NCBI RefSeq assembly: GCF_001310275.1
Contig: NZ_LGYZ01000081.1
Location: 310,001 to 374,000 of the forward strand
Source: Nocardia arizonensis
GTDB lineage: Bacteria; Actinomycetota; Actinomycetes; Mycobacteriales; Mycobacteriaceae
Direction: 5' to 3'
Length of the DNA stretch: 64,000 bases
Position 1 is the first letter of the stretch, and each line of letters starts with the position of its first letter. The translations under genes were made by a program, and so were the position numbers. Below the pieces are notes generated by a model. That model ran no database searches. It was given only the letters and a program-made list of their open reading frames with translations, and was not told the DNA's origin. Shown one piece after another: positions 16,864-25,796 of this stretch.

Positions 16864-17271
16864 ATGACCGAAACACCCTCCGAATCCGACGGCGACGAGG
16901 TACGCCGCCGCGGACTGCGGAAGATGTCCGAGGTCTACGGCTGGGAATTCCAGGACGGTCCGGGCGAACACTTCGCGGTCACCGCCGATCACCTCTTCGC
17001 CGACATCTGGTCGCGGCCCGCGCTGACCATTCGGGACCGGCGACTGCTGCTGCTCGGCGCGCTCACCGCGCAAGGCATGTTCGACGTCGCCGAGATCCAG
17101 ATCGGCGCTGCGCTCGGCAACGGGGAACTCGACGAGGAGCAGCTGCGCGAGATCGCGCTGTTCCTGTGCCACTACGTCGGCTGGCCCGCGGGCACCCGAC
17201 TCGACTCCGTCGTCGGCTCGGTCATCGCGCAGCGGCGCAAGGCCGCCGAGAACCGAAAGGCCACGTCATGA
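16864..17271 (+). CDS. Carboxymuconolactone decarboxylase-like (AhpD-fold) protein
   Basis: 135-residue helical protein of the gamma-carboxymuconolactone decarboxylase/AhpD superfamily. The pattern LTIRDRRLLLLGALTAQGMFDVAEIQ, then EIALFLCHYVGWPAGT with the His/Tyr-containing helix, is typical. In M. tuberculosis a related gene (Rv0771) also lies close to cyp51. ATG at 16864 follows GAAAGGGG by 8 nt. The stop overlaps the start of the LLM oxidoreductase (ATGA), so they are co-translated, under the triple operator at 16788. The reaction is not known; ring-cleavage-type chemistry is only suggested by family. Confidence 0.78.
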   Translation: MTETPSESDGDEVRRRGLRKMSEVYGWEFQDGPGEHFAVTADHLFADIWSRPALTIRDRRLLLLGALTAQGMFDVAEIQIGAALGNGELDEEQLREIALFLCHYVGWPAGTRLDSVVGSVIAQRRKAAENRKATS

Positions 17272-18146
17272 CAATCGGCACCCTGAAATTCGGGATCGTC
17301 CTGTTCACCAGCGACCGCGGCATCAGTCCCGCGGCGGCTGCCCGCGCGGCCGAGGACAACGGATTCCACACCTTCTACGTCCCCGAACACACCCACATCC
17401 CGGTCAAGCGAGAGGCCGCCCATCCGCAGACCGGTGGCGCGGGCCTGCCCGACGACCGTTACATGCGGACCCTCGACCCGTGGGTATCGCTGGCCATGGC
17501 CGCCGCGGTCACCGAGCGCATCGAACTGTCGACCGCGGTCGCACTGCCGGTGGAACACGATCCGATCACCCTGGCCAAGACCATCGCCTCCCTCGATCAC
17601 CTCTCCGGCGGACGGGTCACCCTCGGCGCCGGATTCGGTTGGAACACCGACGAACTCACCGATCACGGGGTACCGGCGAACAAGCGCCGCACGGTGCTGC
17701 GCGAGTACGTCGAGGCCATGCGGGCACTGTGGTCGCAGGAGGAGGCCGAGTACGAGGGCGAGTTCGTGCGGTTCGGTCCGAGTTGGGCCTGGCCCAAGCC
17801 CGTGCGCGGGGATGTGCCGGTGCTGATCGGCGCGGCGGGCACCGAGCGCACCTTCCAGTGGATCGCCCGCACCGGCGACGGCTGGATCACCACACCCGGT
17901 GAGACCGACATCTCGGGACGGCTGGCGCTGCTGCACAAGATCTGGGCCGATTCCGGCCGGGCCGACAAGCCGCGCGTCGTCGTACTGGACTTCAAGCCCG
18001 ATGCCGAGCGGCTGGCGACCTGGGCCGCCGACGGCGTCACCGATGTGCTCTACGGCCTGCCCGACAAGAGCGAGGAACAGGTGCGCGCCTACCTCGAGCG
18101 GCTGAAGGACAAACTCGCCGCGATGGCGGCCGACTCCGCGAACTGA
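17268..18146 (+). CDS. LLM-class (luciferase-like) F420-dependent oxidoreductase
   Basis: Luciferase-like TIM-barrel oxidoreductase of 292 residues, of the type that in actinobacteria usually uses coenzyme F420. Typical blocks are RAAEDNGFHTFYVPEH, TAVALPVEHDPITLAKTIASLD and SGGRVTLGAGFGWNTDE, followed by the insertion WAWPKPVR and VPVLIGAAG. It overlaps the CMD-like gene by four bases and shares its promoter. Substrate unknown; context suggests a step in lipid or terpenoid oxidation. Confidence 0.85.
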   Translation: MTIGTLKFGIVLFTSDRGISPAAAARAAEDNGFHTFYVPEHTHIPVKREAAHPQTGGAGLPDDRYMRTLDPWVSLAMAAAVTERIELSTAVALPVEHDPITLAKTIASLDHLSGGRVTLGAGFGWNTDELTDHGVPANKRRTVLREYVEAMRALWSQEEAEYEGEFVRFGPSWAWPKPVRGDVPVLIGAAGTERTFQWIARTGDGWITTPGETDISGRLALLHKIWADSGRADKPRVVVLDFKPDAERLATWAADGVTDVLYGLPDKSEEQVRAYLERLKDKLAAMAADSAN

Positions 18147-18162
18147 ACGGAGTCCGAGACGT

Positions 18163-18198
18163 CGAAGCGCCGCGATCCCTCGGGATCGCGGCGCTTCG
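18163..18198. terminator. Bidirectional hairpin between LLM oxidoreductase and aldehyde dehydrogenase
   Basis: A perfect 17-bp inverted repeat (18163-18179 with 18182-18198), practically without loop, lies between convergent genes. Confidence 0.82.
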
Positions 18199-18215
18199 CG
18201 CTGTGGATGCGCAGC

Positions 18216-19754
18216 TCAGGACATCAATCGGCGGGCCAGCCGGTTGCCGAAGGCGAATCGCAGAATCGTCTCCAGCGTCCGCTCGGTTCTGTCGCTGTAG
18301 GGGTACCAGACGTGTTCGGACTCGGTGCGCCACCGGGCGAGCAGGATCGGCTGCGGGTGCGTGAACTTGCGCAGCGCGTCCACCCCGTTGACCTGTCCGA
18401 CCCCGCTGTTCTTGCGACCGCCGAAGGGCGCCTCGGTGACCCCGTAGATGGTGGCCGCGTCGTTGTGCACCACCGATCCGGTGATCAGTCGCTTGCCGAT
18501 GCGTTCGGCGCGGGCCGGATCGCGGGTGAAGACACTCGCGCTCAACCCGTAGTCGCTGTCGTTGGCCAACCGCACGGCCTCGTCCTCGTCGCGCACGCGC
18601 ATGATCGCCGCGACCGGGCCGAAGGTCTCCTGCGTCATCAGATCCATGGTGTGATCCACGTCGACCAGCACCGTCGGCTGGAAGAACAGCCCCTCGCCGG
18701 TGCCGGGCGCGCCGCCGACCGCCGCGACCGCGCCCTTGTCCTTCGCCTGGGCCACATGTGCGCTGACGATCTCGAGCTGGCGGTCGTTGAACAGCGGCCC
18801 CATGTCCTTGTCGGCCTCCGCACCGTAGGTGACGGCCGCGGCCTTCTCGGTCACCAGGCGGATGAACTCGTCGGCGGCCTCCTCGACGACGTAGATGCGC
18901 TCCACACTCAGACACACCTGACCGGTATTGAACATCGACAGGTACACCGCACCCGCCGCCGCCCGTTCCAGATCGGCGTCCGCGCACACGATCATCGCGT
19001 CCTTGCCGCCGAGTTCGAGCGTGCACGGAATCAGGCGGCGACCGCAGACCTCGGCGATCTTGCGCCCGGTCGCCACGCTGCCGGTGAAGGAGATCTTGTC
19101 GACATCGCCCTCGACCAGGGCCGCGCCGGTCTCGCCGTCACCGTGGATCACCTGCACGATGTCCTCGGGAACACCGGCCTTGCGCAGGACCTCCACCGCC
19201 AAGGCGCCCGACCTCGGCGTGACCTCCGAAGGCTTGAGCACCACGGCGTTACCCGCGAGCAGCGCCTGCACGATCGGATTGAGCGACAGGACGAACGGCG
19301 CGTTCCACGGGGTGATGATCCCGACCACGCCGAGCGGCTGGTAGTGCACGGTCAGTCGCTTGACCGGAAGCAGATACCCGTGCAGCCGCCTGCGTTCGTC
19401 ACGCAACTGCCGCTTGGCGCGGGCGCTCCAGTGATTGAGGAAGTCACACGAGGGCAGGATCTCGATCGTCAACGCCTCGGCCCGCGGCTTGCCGGTCTCG
19501 GCGCGCAGCGATTCGACGATGTGCTCCTTCTCGGCGAGCACGACGTCGACCGCCCCGCGGATGATGGCCGCGCGTTCGGCGATCGGGCGGGCCGCCCATT
19601 CCGGCTGCGCGCGCCGCGCCCGCGCGAGCGCGGCGTCGACATCGGCCGCGGTGGCGGCTTCCCACTGACCGAGCGGGGATCGATCCACCGGACTCGTCAG
19701 CGCCCAGCGACGGCGCTCGCCCGCCTCGGCCGACAGCCGCTCAACGATCGCCAT
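18216..19754 (-). CDS. Aldehyde dehydrogenase, GabD2-like
   Basis: NAD(P)-dependent aldehyde dehydrogenase of 512 residues. The catalytic nucleophile is C281 in NTGQVCLSVERI and the general base E247 in LELGGKDAM; the cofactor region has ITPWNAPF and FTGSVATGRKIAE. The overall pattern is closer to succinate-semialdehyde dehydrogenase GabD2 (Rv1731) than to AldA (Rv0768). A C-terminal extension of about 35 residues (YPYSDRTERTLETILRFAFG) also fits GabD2. ATG at 19754 follows GGAAAG by 9 nt. The promoter carries the shared tandem operator, so the real substrate may be a lipid-derived aldehyde. Confidence 0.88.
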   Translation of the reverse strand: MAIVERLSAEAGERRRWALTSPVDRSPLGQWEAATAADVDAALARARRAQPEWAARPIAERAAIIRGAVDVVLAEKEHIVESLRAETGKPRAEALTIEILPSCDFLNHWSARAKRQLRDERRRLHGYLLPVKRLTVHYQPLGVVGIITPWNAPFVLSLNPIVQALLAGNAVVLKPSEVTPRSGALAVEVLRKAGVPEDIVQVIHGDGETGAALVEGDVDKISFTGSVATGRKIAEVCGRRLIPCTLELGGKDAMIVCADADLERAAAGAVYLSMFNTGQVCLSVERIYVVEEAADEFIRLVTEKAAAVTYGAEADKDMGPLFNDRQLEIVSAHVAQAKDKGAVAAVGGAPGTGEGLFFQPTVLVDVDHTMDLMTQETFGPVAAIMRVRDEDEAVRLANDSDYGLSASVFTRDPARAERIGKRLITGSVVHNDAATIYGVTEAPFGGRKNSGVGQVNGVDALRKFTHPQPILLARWRTESEHVWYPYSDRTERTLETILRFAFGNRLARRLMS

Positions 19755-19807
19755 CGCGACCACCTTTCCGGCCTCCCGCGCCGGGCATCGGCGCCGCGGC
19801 AGACACA

Positions 19808-19829
19808 TTTTCGGACATGTGTCCAGACG
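19808..19829 (-). promoter_or_regulatory. Tandem operator upstream of the aldehyde dehydrogenase
   Basis: TTTTCGGACA (19808-19817) and TGTCCAGACG (19820-19829) repeat at 12 bp, starting 54 bp upstream of the aldehyde dehydrogenase ATG at 19754. It is the fifth member of the operator set. Confidence 0.65.
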
Positions 19830-19914
19830 GTACCACCGACATATCAGCGGGACAACGGGGAAGCGGCGGCCCCGCGTAGCGCTCGGATATCCCCGAACTC
19901 GGATACCCGCGAAC

Positions 19915-20394
19915 TCAGACGCCCGCGAGCTGCGCCTGCCACATCCAGTGCAACTGCTCCAGCCGCGCGGCGATCTCGATGAACAGATCCTGGGTCACCG
20001 GATCGGCCTTCTCGGTCGCCTCGATGCGCTCGCGCAACCGCGTGACGACGGCGGCGAGATTGCCCACGATCGATTCGATGACATGGGTGTCCTGCTGCCA
20101 GCCCGCGCCGAAGCCCACGGCGCCGGACTCCTTGGCCACCGTCTGCGCGCGCCCGTCCGGGCTGACCCCGATCGCCGTCGCGCGCTCGGCCGCGTCGTCG
20201 GTGAAATCGCGTGCCACGACGACCAATTCGTCCAGAGCGAGATGCACCGAGCGGAAATTGCGGCCGACGACATTCCAGTGCGCCTGCTTGGCGATCAAGG
20301 TCAGGTCGATCAGGTCGACCACCGTCGCCTGCAACGCCTCACCGGCGACGCGCTGCTGTTCGGGGTCCAGCGTGCTCGTGATCGGTGTGCTCAT
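19915..20394 (-). CDS. dps: Dps-family DNA-protection/ferritin-like protein
   Basis: Dodecameric iron-storage and DNA-protecting protein of starved or peroxide-stressed cells, 159 residues. The ferroxidase ligands are at the canonical spacing: H39 (KQAHWNVVG), H51, D66 and E70. ATG at 20394 follows AGGAGG. The N-terminal tail is short with no basic extension, so DNA binding may depend on other surfaces. Catalase lies nearby, consistent with oxidative-stress function, though there is no shared operon. Confidence 0.93.
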   Translation of the reverse strand: MSTPITSTLDPEQQRVAGEALQATVVDLIDLTLIAKQAHWNVVGRNFRSVHLALDELVVVARDFTDDAAERATAIGVSPDGRAQTVAKESGAVGFGAGWQQDTHVIESIVGNLAAVVTRLRERIEATEKADPVTQDLFIEIAARLEQLHWMWQAQLAGV

Positions 20395-20501
20395 CGTTGG
20401 CTTCCTCCTGTCGAGCGATTACTCACGCACCGAACTACCCTGGCCCGTGGCGCCCAAACACCGACGCGACCGGCGTCACCCGGCGTGCCGACCAGGTCTG
20501 A

Positions 20502-20972
20502 TCAGCGGGCCGCGCCGAGCAGCCGGGCCCGGCGCGCGGCCGAGCGCACCGCCGCGCCGAGCGCCACCACCGGCGGCACCCAGCGCGCCTCGCCGGGCGC
20601 GATGCCCCAGGCTCGGTCGCCGACCGAGACGAACTCCGGCGGTAGCGGAATGCGCGCGCCGCCGGTGTGCACGATCGCACCCGCCGCGCGCAGCGCGGCG
20701 ATCGCCATCTCGGCCCGGCTCGAGCCGGTGACCAGGTGGATCTCCCGACGGTGCGGACCGGGGACCTCGATGACCGGACCCGACAGGTCGTTGGCCCGCA
20801 GGAAGCGGCGCACGCCCACGGCGAGGTCGCCGGTCAACTCGACACCCGCGACATGCTCGTCGGTGATCAGCGAGAGCCCCTCGGCCGTCGCGGCAACCGT
20901 CCACCCGAAGCGGGCGAAGTCCTGCGCGGCATCGGCGGCCACCATGACAGAAGTCGTCAACATCGTCGGCAC
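20502..20972 (-). CDS. Uncharacterised protein with a compact alpha/beta pattern
   Basis: 156 residues, no firm family. Features seen: AAQDFARFGWTVAATAEGLSL near the N-terminus, an Arg-rich middle (GPHRREIHLVTG), then GGARIPLPPEF and WGIAPGEARWVPPV, and an Arg/Ala-rich C-terminus. The IPLPP...W...P pattern reminds me of actinobacterial proteins annotated as bifunctional primase/polymerase N-terminal domains, but the similarity is weak. GTG at 20972 follows GGAGA; ATG at 20963 is equally possible. It stands alone upstream of dps. Confidence 0.5.
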   Translation of the reverse strand: MPTMLTTSVMVAADAAQDFARFGWTVAATAEGLSLITDEHVAGVELTGDLAVGVRRFLRANDLSGPVIEVPGPHRREIHLVTGSSRAEMAIAALRAAGAIVHTGGARIPLPPEFVSVGDRAWGIAPGEARWVPPVVALGAAVRSAARRARLLGAAR

Positions 20973-21247
20973 TGGTCTTCTCCATTCCCCGAGTCGATCC
21001 GGCTCTCGGATCGGCAGGTGCGCGTTCCACGGTCGTGTTCGCACCTGTGAATCAAATCCGGGGGAGCTAGGAGTTTTCCTACGGAATCCTTACGACCGAC
21101 TCACGGCCGCCGCGATGCACCGGCGTTTTCCCCGTGACCAGGCTTTTCCGGTCTCTTGGCAGGGTGGCAGCGTAGCCTTCGGAACAGGGCGGGCCGATGA
21201 CGGCCCACCGCCGAGCCCCCGCGGACCCATAGGTAGAAGGGAGCACG

Positions 21248-22699
21248 ATGTCGAATTTCACGACCGATGATTCGGGCATACCGGTACCGAGCGACGAACA
21301 TTCGCTCACTGTCGGCCCCGACGGCCCGATCCTGCTGAACGACGCCTACCTCATCGAGAAGATGGCGGCGTTCAATCGCGAACGCGTACCCGAGCGGCAG
21401 CCGCACGCCAAGGGCGGCGGCGCCTTCGGCACCTTCGAGGTAACCGGCGATGTCAGCGCCTACACCCGGGCGGATGTGTTCCAGCCCGGCAAGCGCACGG
21501 AGGTACTCGCGCGCTTCTCCACCGTCGCCGGTGAGCGCGGCAGCCCCGACACCTGGCGCGATCCGCGCGGCTTCGCGCTGAAGTTCTACACCGAACAGGG
21601 CAATTTCGACATGGTCGGCAACAACACGCCGGTCTTCTTCGTTCGCGATCCCATGAAGTTCCAGGACTTCATCCGCTCGCAGAAACGCCGCGCCGACAAC
21701 AACCTGCGCGACCACGACATGCAGTGGGATTTCTGGACGCTGTCGCCGGAGTCCGCGCACCAGGTCACCTGGCTCATGGGCGATCGCGGCATACCGCGCA
21801 GCTGGCGGCACATGAACGGCTATTCCAGCCACACCTATCTCTGGTACAACGCCGCGGGGCAGCGCTACTGGGTGAAGTACCACTTCAAGACCGACCAGGG
21901 CATCGAATTCCTCACCCAGGACGAGGCCGACCGGCTCGCCGGCTCCGACGCCGACTACCACGTGCGTGACCTGTGGGAGGCGATCGACCGCGGTGCGCAC
22001 CCGAGCTGGACGCTGCACATGCAGATCATGCCGTTCGACGACGCCAAGACCTACCGGTTCAATCCGTTCGACCTGACCAAGGTGTGGCCGCACGGCGACT
22101 ACCCCCTCATCGAGGTCGGCCGAATGACCTTGAACCGCAACCCCGCCGACTATCACACCGAGATCGAACAGGCGGCGTTCGAACCCAGCAACGCGGTGCC
22201 GGGCACCGGGCCGAGTCCTGACAAGATGCTGCTGGGTCGCTGGTTCTCCTACCCGGACGCGCACCGCTATCGAATCGGCGCGAACTACAAGGAACTTCCG
22301 GTCAACACGCCGCATGCGAGCACCGTCCACTCCTACTCCAAGGACGGGCACATGCGCCATCACAATCCGGGAGATCCGGTGTACGTGCCCAATTCCAAGG
22401 GCGGACCGCACGCCGATCCCGCGGTGTCGGGTCCGCCGGTGGGCTGGCACACCGACGGCGAGATGGTGCGGCAGGCATACACCCGACGCCGCGATGACGA
22501 CGACTGGGGTCAGGCGGGCACCCTCGTGCGCGAGGTGCTCGACGACGCGGCCCGCGCACGGCTGGTCGACAATATCGTCGGGCATCTGCTCGACGGGGTC
22601 AGCGCACCGGTACTCGAGCGTGCCTTCGAATACTGGCGCAATGTCGACAAGGATCTCGGCGACCGCGTCGAGTCGGGCGTGCGCGAGAAACAGGGCTGA
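21248..22699 (+). CDS. katA: Monofunctional heme catalase, small-subunit type
   Basis: Decomposes hydrogen peroxide to water and oxygen. At 483 residues it is a small-subunit (clade 3) catalase without the flavodoxin-like domain. The distal His is H53 in [11 protein letters not shown], the distal Asn is in [10 protein letters not shown] (125-126), and the proximal heme ligand Tyr335 is in [15 protein letters not shown] at 21248 has AGAAGGGAG just upstream. No regulator is adjacent. A hairpin follows the stop. Confidence 0.96.
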   Translation: MSNFTTDDSGIPVPSDEHSLTVGPDGPILLNDAYLIEKMAAFNRERVPERQPHAKGGGAFGTFEVTGDVSAYTRADVFQPGKRTEVLARFSTVAGERGSPDTWRDPRGFALKFYTEQGNFDMVGNNTPVFFVRDPMKFQDFIRSQKRRADNNLRDHDMQWDFWTLSPESAHQVTWLMGDRGIPRSWRHMNGYSSHTYLWYNAAGQRYWVKYHFKTDQGIEFLTQDEADRLAGSDADYHVRDLWEAIDRGAHPSWTLHMQIMPFDDAKTYRFNPFDLTKVWPHGDYPLIEVGRMTLNRNPADYHTEIEQAAFEPSNAVPGTGPSPDKMLLGRWFSYPDAHRYRIGANYKELPVNTPHASTVHSYSKDGHMRHHNPGDPVYVPNSKGGPHADPAVSGPPVGWHTDGEMVRQAYTRRRDDDDWGQAGTLVREVLDDAARARLVDNIVGHLLDGVSAPVLERAFEYWRNVDKDLGDRVESGVREKQG

Positions 22700-22704
22700 G
22701 CGCT

Positions 22705-22759
22705 CCGACGCCGTCCGAGATCCGACCCGCCCGATGCTCGGGCAAGACGACGGCGTCGG
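22705..22759 (+). terminator. Hairpin terminator after katA
   Basis: CCGACGCCGTC (22705-22715) pairs with GACGGCGTCGG (22749-22759), and a nested GCCCGA/TCGGGC stem sits within the loop. It starts five bases after the katA stop. Confidence 0.65.
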
Positions 22760-22932
22760 TCTACGCGCTGCGCGCGGCCGCGAGCGACATCGAGTACCAG
22801 ACCCGCATGATCCGCAAGCAGATGGCGCGCGACGGCCTGGCACCGCCGCCCGAGATCAACCGGTGACGGTTCCGGTGGTGGTGGATCCCGCTCGGCCTGA
22901 CCGTGTGGATCGCGCTGATCATCCTCATCTGA
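22759..22932 (+). pseudogene. Remnant of a small membrane-protein gene with an in-frame TGA
   Basis: One reading frame encodes YALRAAASDIEYQTRMIRKQ, then DGLAPPPEINR, a TGA (22864-22866), then RFRWWWIPLGLTVWIALIIL and a second TGA at 22930. The two halves read as one protein: a polar N-terminal helix with a Pro-rich linker, followed by a Trp-anchored transmembrane helix. A single CGA-to-TGA change would explain the interruption. No ATG, GTG or TTG start lies in frame before it, because the katA terminator occupies that space. I judge it a decayed small gene; recoding is less likely. Confidence 0.4.
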
Positions 22933-23013
22933 GCGGCGCGGGTTCCGGTTTCGACACGGAAATGAGGGGCCGGGGTGTTCACACGCGCAGCCATCCGAAC
23001 GCCGCACTCGTCT

Positions 23014-23613
23014 CTATCGGATGGGGGAGCCGAAGTCGGCGCTGTCCAGCCGGCAGCCGGTCGAACCGGTGATCACCGTCGCCCGCTTACTGGCTACCTT
23101 GATGATCACACCGTCTTCGCCGGTGAACCACACATCGTGCGTGGCAGGCCGATCACCCTCGGCAGGCGCGTTCGCCATCACCCGCACCTCGGTGGCGCCG
23201 ACGGTCGCGGCCAGCACACGGGCGCGTTCGAGGAATTCGTTCCACGACGCCTCCGGCACCGGGACATCTGCGTAGTAGTTCCGCAGGATATGGTTGCGCC
23301 CCCTGGTCCGGTCGAAGGGAGCGGCGCAGTCCGGACTCGAGCTGTAGCCGACGTAGTCGAACACCAGCCGTGTATCGATCCGGCTGCCTGCCGCGGCGAT
23401 CTGCTCCACCACCGATCTGACCTGCTCTATCGACGTCTCCATGGTCGGCCTCGCGCGCAAGACCTCGGCGGCCCGCGCGGTCTCCGCCGCTCCGGTCGGT
23501 TCGTTCGAATTATCGCTCAGCACATACACTCCCACGATTGTCAGCAGGACGGCCAGCGGCGACACGGCCACGACCGCCACGGCCGCCAGGATCGCCCTCG
23601 TCTTCTTCGTCAT
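23014..23613 (-). CDS. Membrane-anchored exported protein of the DUF1023 operon
   Basis: 199 residues: a short basic start, one hydrophobic helix (about residues 9-34) and an extracytoplasmic domain with two widely spaced Cys (one in SSSPDCAAPF, one in TGSTGCRLDS) that could form a disulfide. No lipobox is seen. ATG at 23613 lies two bases after the stop of the DUF1023 hydrolase gene, so they are co-transcribed. It may be an immunity or chaperone-like partner of the secreted hydrolase, by position only. No family recognised. Confidence 0.65.
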   Translation of the reverse strand: MTKKTRAILAAVAVVAVSPLAVLLTIVGVYVLSDNSNEPTGAAETARAAEVLRARPTMETSIEQVRSVVEQIAAAGSRIDTRLVFDYVGYSSSPDCAAPFDRTRGRNHILRNYYADVPVPEASWNEFLERARVLAATVGATEVRVMANAPAEGDRPATHDVWFTGEDGVIIKVASKRATVITGSTGCRLDSADFGSPIR

Positions 23614-23615
23614 CG

Positions 23616-25400
23616 TCAGCCGTTGGGGTTGGTGGCGTTGTTCGGAATGCCCGCGACGACGGCGGCCAGGTTGTAACCGGACCTGTGCAACGCGCCCGTC
23701 GACGGGTCGGTCCTCGGATATTCCGAATGACCGGTGGCGCCGGTGTATTTCGTTCCGTCGACCGTCACCTCGTCGGTGCTGAGATGGGTGACCCACGGCA
23801 TCTGGTTCGGGCTGCGGCCGAACGCGTTGGCGCTGGCCACGGGGTCTTTGTTCTCGGTCATCTCGTAGACGTGACCGGATTGGAGGCCGAGGTCCGCCGC
23901 GGAGCCGACCTCGTCGTTGGTGCCGGTGGCATTGGACAACCAGCCCAGCGGCTGTGACAACTGCGTGGGTATCGGCAATTCAGCGCCGAGGCCCGGTGAG
24001 CCGTAGAAGACGACGTCATCGACGGCATTGCCGCCCTCCTGGAGCGCCTGACTGGTGGCGAGGGAGCCGTAGGAGTGGCCGAGCGCGGTGATGTGCGGGT
24101 CGTTCTTGTTGCTGGCGGCGTCGAGTCCTTCGTAGAAGTTCGCCAGGGGTTTCGCGGCTTCGTCGGCGCGTCCCTCGAACGCGACATTGCCGATGTCGAG
24201 GGCCGTCTTCTGCGGCGGGTCGTAGCCGAGCCAGGCCACCGTAGCGACGGACTCGTCACCTTTGCCCTCCACCCACAACTGGCGCTCGGCCTCGCGCTGC
24301 AACGTTTCCGCCTCACCCACCATGCCGCCCAGCGATTCGCGGGCGTTGGTGCTCAACCCCGGCGTCGCCACCGAGATGTGGTCCGCGTTGTCCGGATCGC
24401 CGACCGCGACGGCCGCGCGGACCTGCCGCCCGCTCTGGGTGTCCAGCATCAGCAGTTTCCGCGGTGTCTGCGGACTGCCGTCGGCCTTCGCGGGCGGGTT
24501 GATCGCAGATTGCACGGCTTTCACGTCCGCGAGACGCTGCTGGCGATCCTCCAGTTGCTTGGCCAGGCCGACCGCCTTGGGATTCACGCTGACCTGCGAG
24601 GTCAGCGTGTCGACCTCGCGCTGCAACCGTGCCTGCTCGGTGCGCAGCACTTCCCGGTTGGCTTGGTCGCGGACATCGGCGGGCAGGCCGTCCAGATTCC
24701 CGATGGCGGCGGGCTGGGTGCTGAGCGTGAGGGCTTTCTCCTCGGCGGTCAGCGAATCCCAGTACTTCCGATTCTCTTCGGCGGTCCCGTTCTTCGGCGG
24801 CTGTTTCACCGTCGGGGTCGAGGTCGAGGAACTGTTCCCGAATGCCGCCGCATCGGGCAGGTTCGCGAACGCGGTCTCGATGCTCCTCGTGGTGGCCGTA
24901 TCGGCGTCGGCCGCCGTATTCAGCGCCTGTTTCATCGCCGCGGTCTGAGCGTCGGCGTCGAGGATCAGCGCGGCGATGGCCGTGCTGTAGCGGTCGGCGT
25001 CCCCGCCGACCGACGAATAGATCCGCTGCTTGACCGTCTCGGGAATCTCGCAGGTGCCGTCGTCCTTCACCGCCAGCGACTTGCTCTCGGCGGTGGCCTT
25101 CACCGACTCCACGCGCGAACGCGCCGAGGCGAACGCGAACTGGCCGAGCCGGGCCGCGTCACCTGCGGTCTCTTCGGCTTCGACGACCTTCATCGTCTGC
25201 GTCCGCACCTGCTCGAACCGGGTGCGCATCGCCTCACCTGCCGCACCCTTCCAGGTGTCGTAGGACCCGTCGACCGCGCGCCACTGGGTGTCGAGCGCGG
25301 AACGCAACTCGCCCGCCTGCCGCTCCCACTCGGTGGCCTGCGCGCCGAGCGCCTCCGGCCGCCACGCCAAGACCTGCGGCACCGTCAGATTCTTGCTCAC
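23616..25400 (-). CDS. Alpha/beta hydrolase (DUF1023) with N-terminal WXG100-like domain
   Basis: 594-residue protein in two parts. Residues 1-100 are helical with the WXG100-like layout (WERQAGELRSALDTQWRAV, then YDTWKGAAGEAM), the mark of type VII (ESX) secretion substrates. A Ser/Thr/Pro-rich linker and coiled region follow. The C-terminal half (from about 330) is the DUF1023 hydrolase, with nucleophile S443 in GHSYGS and conserved VAWLGYDPP and VVFYGSPGLG. Such proteins are probably secreted lipases, esterases or toxins. Its ATG overlaps the stop of the EspC-like gene (ATGA). Confidence 0.82.
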   Translation of the reverse strand: MSKNLTVPQVLAWRPEALGAQATEWERQAGELRSALDTQWRAVDGSYDTWKGAAGEAMRTRFEQVRTQTMKVVEAEETAGDAARLGQFAFASARSRVESVKATAESKSLAVKDDGTCEIPETVKQRIYSSVGGDADRYSTAIAALILDADAQTAAMKQALNTAADADTATTRSIETAFANLPDAAAFGNSSSTSTPTVKQPPKNGTAEENRKYWDSLTAEEKALTLSTQPAAIGNLDGLPADVRDQANREVLRTEQARLQREVDTLTSQVSVNPKAVGLAKQLEDRQQRLADVKAVQSAINPPAKADGSPQTPRKLLMLDTQSGRQVRAAVAVGDPDNADHISVATPGLSTNARESLGGMVGEAETLQREAERQLWVEGKGDESVATVAWLGYDPPQKTALDIGNVAFEGRADEAAKPLANFYEGLDAASNKNDPHITALGHSYGSLATSQALQEGGNAVDDVVFYGSPGLGAELPIPTQLSQPLGWLSNATGTNDEVGSAADLGLQSGHVYEMTENKDPVASANAFGRSPNQMPWVTHLSTDEVTVDGTKYTGATGHSEYPRTDPSTGALHRSGYNLAAVVAGIPNNATNPNG

Positions 25401-25708
25401 CGCGGTGCCTCCCCCTGGTTCGCGATCGCCTGCCCGCTCGCCGAATCACGCTGCTGAAAGGCGATGATCGCGGCCACCGCCGACCCACCCAACTCCATCA
25501 ACGCGGTACCCGCCGACCCCATCGCCCGGTCGGCCGAACGCGCGGCGTTCTTGCACGCCCCACCCACGTCGGCGCCGGGAAACCCGTCCGCGACCCCGTC
25601 CGCGACCGCACCGCCACGCCCGATGACGGTCATCTCCTGACCGCTCGTGCCCAACCCGTCCGCCAACGCCCGCACCGAATCCGGCTGCAACACGAGGTCG
25701 TCGTACAC
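25397..25708 (-). CDS. EspC/WXG100-like small protein of type VII secretion modules
   Basis: 103-residue, Ala/Gly-rich helical protein: LVLQPDSVRALADGLGTSGQ, then CKNAARSADRAMGSAGTALM and a mostly hydrophobic helix SAVAAIIAF. The pattern fits EspC-like or other WXG100-sized partners that are co-secreted with large ESX substrates. It is the first gene of the operon and overlaps the hydrolase gene by four bases, consistent with forming a heterodimer with the WXG-like domain of that protein. GTG at 25708 is taken, with AGGGGGG upstream; GTG at 25714 is an alternative. Confidence 0.62.
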   Translation of the reverse strand: MYDDLVLQPDSVRALADGLGTSGQEMTVIGRGGAVADGVADGFPGADVGGACKNAARSADRAMGSAGTALMELGGSAVAAIIAFQQRDSASGQAIANQGEAPR

Positions 25709-25796
25709 CCCCACACCCCCCTCAGGGTCGACTGGATCACGCCGTCGCGGCAACTATAGGCTGTGTCGGGTCAGGCACGAAGGGGGAATTCGCCGC

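Noticed and set aside
11783..19829. CRISPR-like repeat array
   Set aside because: The repeated 10-mers occur in pairs or a triplet at separate promoters, with 2-bp gaps and no spacers.
18207..19982. 591-codon open frame antisense to the aldehyde dehydrogenase
   Set aside because: Arg/Gly/Asp-rich shadow of a high-GC gene, no ribosome site or family pattern. The same applies to 52183-54405 and 32787-34136.
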